Below, one piece after another: positions 6,001-7,268 of a DNA stretch of 7,268 bases. The stretch is from Proteobacteria bacterium UBA6729 (GTDB lineage Bacteria > Pseudomonadota > Gammaproteobacteria > Porifericomitales > Porifericomitaceae), in assembly GCA_002454015.1 (NCBI GenBank), contig DKIB01000114.1, forward strand, positions 4,216-11,483, read 5' to 3'. The translations under genes were made by a program, and so were the position numbers. The notes beneath the pieces are model-generated. The model saw only the letters and a list, made by a program, of their open reading frames with translations. It was not told the DNA's origin and searched no databases. Every line of letters begins with the position of its first letter. The first letter of the stretch is position 1.

Positions 6001-7268
6001 GATCAGTGTGCAGGATAAAAATGGTCGCGAATGCGAATCCTATCGTCTGCCCTTTGGTACCGAACTGCAGGTCAAGGATGGTGATGAGGTCAAGGCAGGC
6101 CAGATCGTTGCTGTCTGGGATCCACATGTACACCCGGTGATCACCGAGGTGGCTGGCCTGGTGAGGTTCCACGATATCGTGGATGGAGTCACCGCCAGTC
6201 ACAAACTCGATGAAGAGACTGGTCTCTCCAGCATAGAGATACTGGATTCAAAGCTGCGTACCGCCACTGCCCGTAGCCTCAAGCCCCTGATACAACTGGT
6301 GGATGACAAGGGCCTTGAGCTGAAGATACCCGGCACGGATCAGTCAGTCAGTTACTCGCTGCCGGAGCGTTCCATGATCAATGTCTCCGATAACCAGCGC
6401 GTGCGGGTGGGAGATACCATCGCCAAGATTCCACAGGAGATTCTGAAGACCCGTGACATTACCGGTGGCCTGCCCCGGGTTGCTGACCTGTTTGAGGCCC
6501 GCAAGCCCAAGGAACCGGCCATTCTTGCGGAGGCCAGTGGTACCGTCAGCTTTGGTGCCGAGACCAAGGGCAAGCAGCGGTTGATCATCACCCTGGCAGA
6601 CGGCAAGAAGCATCAAATGCTGTTGCCGAAGTGGCGTCATATTGCCGTATACGAAGGGGAGCAGGTGGAACGGGGTGAGGTGATCGTGCATGGTCCACCG
6701 TCCACCCACGACATCCTGCGCCTGCGAGGTGTACAGCCTCTGGCTGCCTTTATCGTCAACGAAATTCAGGAGGTGTACAGACTTCAGGGTGTGCAGATCA
6801 ATGACAAGCATATTGAGGTCATCGTCCGCCAGATGCTGCGCAAGGGGGAGATCACCGATTCGGGTGACACCCCATTCCTGCTGGGTGAGCACATTGATCG
6901 TGCCCGCATCTTTGAGGAGAATGATCGCGTCAGCGCAGCTGGTAAAAAACCGGCCGCGTGGAGCCCGGTATTGCTGGGCATCACCAAGGCCTCCCTGTCT
7001 ACCGAGTCCTTTATCTCCGCAGCCTCCTTCCAGGAGACCACCCGCGTACTGACCGAGGCTTCCATCCACGGTCGGATGGATGAACTGCGTGGTCTGAAGG
7101 AGAATGTCATCGTCGGTCGCCTGATACCCGCCGGCTCCGGCCTGGCCTACCACCAGGAACGCAGGCGGAAACGCGCCGAAGAGCAGGAGCGCCTGCGCGC
7201 CACCCGCGCCGCCCGTGCCGAGGCTGAGGAGACCGGGATAGCCGCCGCCATCACGGCGCCGACTGAAG
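1..7268 (+). CDS. rpoBC: Fused RNA polymerase beta/beta' subunit (RpoB-RpoC fusion), partial at both ends
   Basis: Encodes the two large catalytic subunits of bacterial DNA-dependent RNA polymerase as one polypeptide; these form the cleft, active site and clamp that synthesise RNA from NTPs on a DNA template in the cytoplasm. Complete codons run from 2 to 7267 with no stop. Translation follows E. coli RpoB from about residue 333 to its end and then RpoC from residue 1 into its C-terminal tail, with homology continuous in one frame, so no frameshift is visible. Catalytic and zinc residues are intact (see the sub-features). About 330 N-terminal beta residues and the last beta' residues lie outside the window. 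Full length should be about 2,750-2,800 residues (E. coli RpoB 1,342 plus RpoC 1,407). The usual genes are separate in gammaproteobacteria, so the fusion is unusual. An internal start at 3083 that also makes free beta' cannot be excluded. Confidence 0.95.
530..613 (+). other. Rifampicin-pocket cluster I of beta
   Basis: Residues equivalent to E. coli 507-534 read [17 protein letters not shown] then [11 protein letters not shown]. The positions most often changed in rifampicin resistance are all wild type: Q513 at 548, D516 at 557, H526 at 587, R529 at 596, S531 at 602, L533 at 608. Only I524V differs, a conservative change. The visible pocket therefore predicts a rifampicin-sensitive enzyme. 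The N-terminal cluster (R143, V146) lies outside the window, so this is not a full prediction. Confidence 0.9.
1442..1456 (+). other. Beta NFEDS motif near the active centre
   Basis: N-F-E-D-S with E813 at 1448 and D814 at 1451 by E. coli numbering. It lies in [10 protein letters not shown], which is PWNGYNFEDS in E. coli. These acidic residues sit beside the catalytic magnesium site and are near-universal in beta subunits, which supports a functional polymerase rather than a decayed copy. Confidence 0.9.
1823..2174 (+). other. Beta lineage-specific insertion SI2 (approximate limits)
   Basis: This stretch corresponds to E. coli beta residues of about 938-1042, the dispensable insertion SI2 found in proteobacterial beta. 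It is poorly conserved and highly charged (for example [16 protein letters not shown] and [12 protein letters not shown], likely helical or coiled-coil). It is about 117 residues here against about 105 in E. coli, which accounts for most of the net 13-residue gain between E813 and K1065. Conservation resumes sharply at [10 protein letters not shown]. Boundaries are projected from E. coli coordinates. Confidence 0.75.
2234..2275 (+). other. Beta conserved RNA/NTP-binding lysine motif
   Basis: [14 protein letters not shown], with K1065 at 2243 and K1073 at 2267 by E. coli numbering. These two lysines contact the RNA 3' end and the initiating nucleotide in known polymerases. The motif is fully conserved here. 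Confidence 0.9.
3074..3133 (+). other. Beta/beta' junction and linker, no stop codon
   Basis: After the beta C-terminal equivalent (…EDE, ending at 3073) the frame reads T-V-G, then Met at 3083, then [16 protein letters not shown]. The segment GDFDRI corresponds to EEFDAI of E. coli beta'. Counting from the Met at 3083, F17 and D18 fall at the E. coli beta' positions, and the spacing stays exact to D460. The usual stop codon and spacer are therefore missing, leaving only three codons between the two subunits. The first 14 or so residues of beta', normally a helix like MKDLLKFLKAQ, are replaced by a proline-rich stretch that looks like a flexible linker. This was read directly from the sequence; the linker role is inference. 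Confidence 0.9.
3290..3346 (+). other. Beta' N-terminal zinc-binding site (Zn1)
   Basis: Four cysteines at codons 3290, 3296, 3335 and 3344, in CLCGKYKR and ICEKCG, match C70, C72, C85 and C88 of E. coli beta' in both identity and spacing. In the known enzyme this zinc ribbon sits near the upstream DNA/RNA exit channel and contributes to clamp function and termination. The site looks intact. Confidence 0.93.
3782..4027 (+). other. Beta' lid, clamp helices and sigma-binding region
   Basis: Starts [18 protein letters not shown], then [17 protein letters not shown] and [10 protein letters not shown], and ends ALLDNGRRG. These are the lid and the clamp coiled-coil, which is the main docking site for sigma region 2. 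The coiled-coil is essentially identical to E. coli ([21 protein letters not shown] region), so binding of a normal housekeeping sigma is expected. The leading segment carries two unusual changes, V241E (3803) and P243A (3809), described in the findings. Confidence 0.88.
4166..4942 (+). other. Beta' residues of ppGpp site 1 (omega-side), partly altered
   Basis: In E. coli the first (p)ppGpp-binding site lies at the beta'-omega interface and uses beta' R362, R417, K615, I619, D622 and Y626 with the omega N-terminus. Here the equivalents are K at 4166 (R362K), F at 4331 (R417F), K at 4907, V at 4919, D at 4928 and Y at 4940. Two of the phosphate-facing arginines are therefore changed, one to an uncharged aromatic residue. 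Numbering is reliable for 362 and 417 because the register with E. coli is exact through D460. The functional effect is inference. Confidence 0.7.
4454..4480 (+). other. Catalytic magnesium-binding motif NADFDGDQM of beta'
   Basis: The absolutely conserved RNA polymerase motif. The three aspartates at codons 4460, 4466 and 4472 equal E. coli D460, D462 and D464, which coordinate the catalytic Mg2+ for phosphodiester bond formation. R425, which also lines the active site, is present at 4355. The active site is complete. Confidence 0.97.
5090..5116 (+). other. Secondary-channel rim, DksA contact and ppGpp site 2
   Basis: [10 protein letters not shown]: the residues equivalent to E. coli beta' E677, Y679 (5099), N680 (5102), K681 (5105) and D684 (5114) are all present. 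In E. coli this rim binds DksA and forms the second ppGpp site together with it. Conservation here suggests that DksA-dependent regulation could still operate even if site 1 does not. Confidence 0.75.
5366..5473 (+). other. Beta' bridge helix
   Basis: Corresponds to E. coli residues of about 769-804 ([19 protein letters not shown], then [13 protein letters not shown]). F773 falls at 5378. The sequence is practically identical to E. coli. The bridge helix crosses the active cleft and moves with the trigger loop during nucleotide addition and translocation. The preceding F-loop segment ([19 protein letters not shown], about 5299-5350) is also conserved. Confidence 0.9.
5501..5749 (+). other. 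Beta' second zinc-binding site (Zn2)
   Basis: Cysteines at 5501 (EDDCGT), 5717 (ITCRT), 5738 (GICAAC, first) and 5747 (second) correspond to E. coli C814, C888, C895 and C898. Spacing between the last three is identical to E. coli. The two-residue-longer or shorter loops between the first and second cysteines are ordinary variation. Confidence 0.92.
5810..6500 (+). other. Beta' trigger loop interrupted by insertion SI3
   Basis: The first trigger helix reads [16 protein letters not shown], with T931, M932 (5849), R933 (5852) and H936 (5861), the residues that close over the incoming NTP. The second arm resumes at [21 protein letters not shown] (from about 6455). Between them, about 5882-6448, lie roughly 189 residues matching proteobacterial SI3 (E. 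coli about 943-1130, 188 residues), including the [17 protein letters not shown] and [14 protein letters not shown] segments. The presence and size of SI3 support a proteobacterial origin. One unusual change is AAQSIGEP to AAQAIGEP (codon 5819). Confidence 0.9.
7157..7268 (+). other. Beta' C-terminal tail, arginine/glutamate-rich, incomplete
   Basis: After the conserved [14 protein letters not shown] (ending 7156), the frame continues for 37 residues rich in R, E and A ([25 protein letters not shown], in two runs) and reaches the window edge without a stop. E. coli has about 40 residues after the same point, ending in a SLAELLNAG-like segment that helps hold omega; that segment is not seen here and may lie just outside. 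Local GC is higher than in the rest of the gene. Confidence 0.7.

Larger units (their letters stand above)
3083..7268 (+). other. rpoC: RpoC (beta') moiety of the fusion, C-terminus missing
   Basis: From the Met codon at 3083 the residues match E. coli beta' numbering without net gaps through the catalytic aspartates (D460 at 4460). Domains in order: N-terminal zinc ribbon (C70, C72, C85, C88), zipper/clamp, lid and clamp helices that bind sigma (about 3790-4020), GKRVDYSGR switch region (about 4117-4140), [10 protein letters not shown] (R425 at 4355), NADFDGDQM, secondary-channel rim helices, bridge helix, second zinc site, trigger loop interrupted by SI3, then jaw/C-terminal clamp ending [15 protein letters not shown] net loss of 7 residues relative to E. 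coli lies between 464 and 814, probably around 4740-4790. The window ends inside the C-terminal tail before any stop. A separate rpoC gene start is not visible except the in-frame ATG at 3083. Confidence 0.95.

Noticed and set aside
6344..7153. Reverse-strand open frame of 269 residues
   Set aside because: Antisense shadow of the beta' jaw and C-terminal region, with no recognisable domain.
1..7268. Pseudogene
   Set aside because: No internal stop or frameshift in about 2,422 codons, and all catalytic, zinc and NTP-contact residues are present.
7261..7268. tga near the right edge as the gene's stop codon
   Set aside because: The tga at 7264-7266 is out of frame; the coding frame there reads act gaa.
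1..7268. Mobile elements, CRISPR arrays, tRNA/rRNA genes, terminators or promoters
   Set aside because: No inverted terminal repeats, spaced direct repeats, RNA gene signatures or hairpin-plus-T-run terminators were noticed, and every base is occupied by the polymerase coding frame.

Overview
The window is one uninterrupted plus-strand reading frame. The first complete codon begins at position 2, and about 2,422 codons follow with no in-frame stop. There is no start or stop codon of the gene in view, so both ends lie outside. The frame encodes the beta subunit of bacterial RNA polymerase (RpoB, from about E. coli residue 333 to its C-terminus) and then, in the same frame, the beta' subunit (RpoC, from its N-terminus to its C-terminal tail). 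There is no stop codon, intergenic spacer or frame change between them. This is a fused rpoB-rpoC gene (rpoBC). In most bacteria these are two adjacent genes separated by a stop codon and a short spacer. Natural fusions are established for Helicobacter/Wolinella (epsilon-proteobacteria) and Wolbachia-type alpha-proteobacteria. The protein here reads instead like a gammaproteobacterial polymerase: it aligns almost gap-free with E. coli RpoB/RpoC and carries the proteobacterial insertions SI2 in beta and SI3 in the beta' trigger loop. DNA is moderately GC-rich by eye, with no sign of an AT-rich reduced genome. The placement is inferred from remembered sequences, not from a search.

Layout: 1-3073 is the beta moiety (part of the lobe/protrusion, rifampicin pocket, NTP and RNA contacts, flap, SI2, C-terminal clamp segment). 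Positions 3074-3133 are the junction: three codons after the equivalent of the last E. coli beta residue comes an ATG (3083) that sits exactly where E. coli RpoC residue 1 would be. The next 14 or so residues are proline-rich and unlike the usual beta' N-terminus. Positions 3083-7268 are the beta' moiety (zinc-binding domain, lid and clamp helices, catalytic NADFDGDQM, secondary-channel rim, bridge helix, second zinc site, trigger loop with SI3, jaw and C-terminal tail). There is no non-coding stretch in the window.

All catalytic residues I could place are intact, so the product looks like a working polymerase core that would assemble with alpha, omega and sigma from a single polypeptide of roughly 2,750-2,800 residues (about 300 kDa). 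Against that conservation, several positions that are nearly invariant elsewhere are changed: beta' Q504L, the ppGpp site-1 residues R362K and R417F, V241E/P243A before the lid, E100S, S922A, and a beta change of AQ to SH. The fusion, together with an altered omega-side ppGpp site but an intact DksA-side site, is the most interesting content. No separate second system, mobile element, RNA gene, CRISPR array or regulatory site was found. The long reverse-strand open frames are antisense shadows of the polymerase gene.
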